5,306 nt of DNA from Nitrospira sp. (GTDB lineage Bacteria > Nitrospirota > Nitrospiria > Nitrospirales > Nitrospiraceae), in contig JANYBU010000238.1 in the NCBI GenBank assembly GCA_025360665.1, forward strand, positions 1-5,306. The letters run 5' to 3'. Position 1 is the stretch's first letter; each line of letters opens with the position of its first letter. Position numbers and translations under genes: made by a program. The notes beneath the pieces are model-generated. The model was not told the DNA's origin. It did not search any database and saw only the letters and a list, made by a program, of their open reading frames with translations. Below, piece by piece: positions 4,654-5,306 of the stretch.

Positions 4654-5306
4654 CTATCCCTTCGTCACGATCGCCCGCAAGGCCGGTTCCAGGGTGGGAT
4701 AGTGAAAGACGTATCCCCCGGAGAGCGCCTTCGCCGGATTGACCCGTTGGCCCGTGGTCATGAGCGTCCCCAGTTCACCCAATGCCACGTGCAACGCGAA
4801 GCCCGGCACGGGAAGCCAGGAAGGCCGCTGGAGCACTTGCCCGAGCACCTGGCAGAACCGGTTCATCGTCACAGCCTCCGGCGCCACCGCATTGACGGGA
4901 CCGGAGACGCGTGGCGTTGTGAGGAGCCATTGGATTAACCCGATATGATCGCGCCGATGGATCCAGGACACCCACTGCGTGCCCGGCAGGATCGGACCGC
5001 CCGCAAAGAGCCGGAACGGCAACAGCATTTTCGACAAGGCCCCGCCGTCTTGTTCGAGCACCATGCCGGTCCGCAACATGACGACTCGCACACCGAACTC
5101 CGCAGCTCGCAGCGCCTCCGCTTCCCAGGCAAGGCAGAGATCGGCCAGAAAGCCTTGGCCGCGCGCAGCACCCTCGTTCAGCACTGAATCATCACTGGCC
5201 CCGTAGTAGCCGATACCGGAGGCGCTAATCAGCAGGCGAGGTTTCGAGGACCGGCGGGACATGGCTGCGACCAGCAGACGAGTGGGCAGGACCCGGCTTG
5301 CCGTAA
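4654..5306 (-). CDS. TIGR01777-family SDR epimerase/oxidoreductase (5' end outside window)
   Basis: The frame runs off the right edge; 216 residues are visible, so roughly the first 80 (with the Rossmann GxxGxxG nucleotide-binding motif) are missing from the usual length of about 300. The ATG at 5260-5262 is internal: the 14 upstream codons encode SRVLPTRLLVAAM, which matches the family's helix before PRLLISASGIGYYG. Other signatures are VVMLRTGMVLEQDGGALSKM, a GTQWVSWIHRRDHIGLI segment, NAVAPEAVTMNRFCQVLG, and a C-terminal DUF1731-type part with LPVPGFALHVALGE and GYVFHYPTLEPAL. Members are extended SDR proteins related to E. coli YfcH and to the cell-division-associated SulA-like epimerases; the substrate is not established. 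It is the first gene of a likely two-gene unit with the DUF523-DUF1722 gene, a combination often found near photolyase genes. Confidence 0.92.
   Translation of the reverse strand, partial: TASRVLPTRLLVAAMSRRSSKPRLLISASGIGYYGASDDSVLNEGAARGQGFLADLCLAWEAEALRAAEFGVRVVMLRTGMVLEQDGGALSKMLLPFRLFAGGPILPGTQWVSWIHRRDHIGLIQWLLTTPRVSGPVNAVAPEAVTMNRFCQVLGQVLQRPSWLPVPGFALHVALGELGTLMTTGQRVNPAKALSGGYVFHYPTLEPALRAIVTKG

Noticed and set aside
4375..4938. Long plus-strand open frame (187 codons) opposite the DUF523-DUF1722 and SDR genes
   Set aside because: It straddles two clearly recognised minus-strand genes, has no recognisable domain and its composition is that of a reverse-strand shadow.
5260..5262. ATG as the start of the SDR gene
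   Set aside because: The codons upstream to the window edge continue the conserved family sequence, so the gene is cut by the edge rather than starting here.

Overview
The window looks like ordinary chromosomal DNA from a moderately GC-rich Gram-negative-type bacterium. A Nitrospira-like (Nitrospirota) host is my best guess. The basis is the overall gene style, an outer-membrane-type lipoprotein, and an intergenic inverted-repeat element of a kind I remember from Nitrospira genomes; no search was run, so this is an inference. No rRNA, tRNA, CRISPR array, insertion-sequence transposase or phage gene is visible.

Left part (1-1341, plus strand): the 3' end of a receiver-domain protein, probably the C-terminus of a hybrid histidine kinase, is followed by a small hairpin, a good sigma70-type promoter, and a gene for an exported phosphodiester-glycosidase-family (NAGPA/DUF2233) protein.

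Middle (1348-2157): a periplasmic single-domain rhodanese (minus strand) and a small lipoprotein of unknown function (plus strand) are divergently transcribed. Their predicted promoters overlap almost completely at the -10 box. The rhodanese gene converges with the glycosidase gene (6 bp between stops), and the lipoprotein gene converges with pyrE (20 bp between stops).

Right part (2178-5306, all minus strand): read in transcription order from the right edge, there is a TIGR01777-family SDR epimerase (5' end outside the window) and then a DUF523-DUF1722 (TudS/YbgA-type) fusion 42 bp downstream. Next comes a roughly 205-bp inverted-repeat element that begins at the stop codon of the DUF523-DUF1722 gene, then a CbiX/SirB-type sirohydrochlorin chelatase, then pyrE (orotate phosphoribosyltransferase, apparently starting at TTG). 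The SDR plus DUF523-DUF1722 pair resembles the photolyase/light-stress neighbourhoods where these families often co-occur. CbiX and PyrE serve tetrapyrrole and pyrimidine synthesis and share no obvious pathway.

I do not see an undescribed multi-gene system here. The most interesting non-coding signal is the element at 3454-3658: 17-bp terminal arms matching at 15 positions, internal 7-nt-period repeats in opposite orientation, and one end fused to a stop codon. Next are the overlapping divergent promoters at 1811-1864. The longest stretch without a gene is 263 bp (3395-3657), and that element fills most of it.
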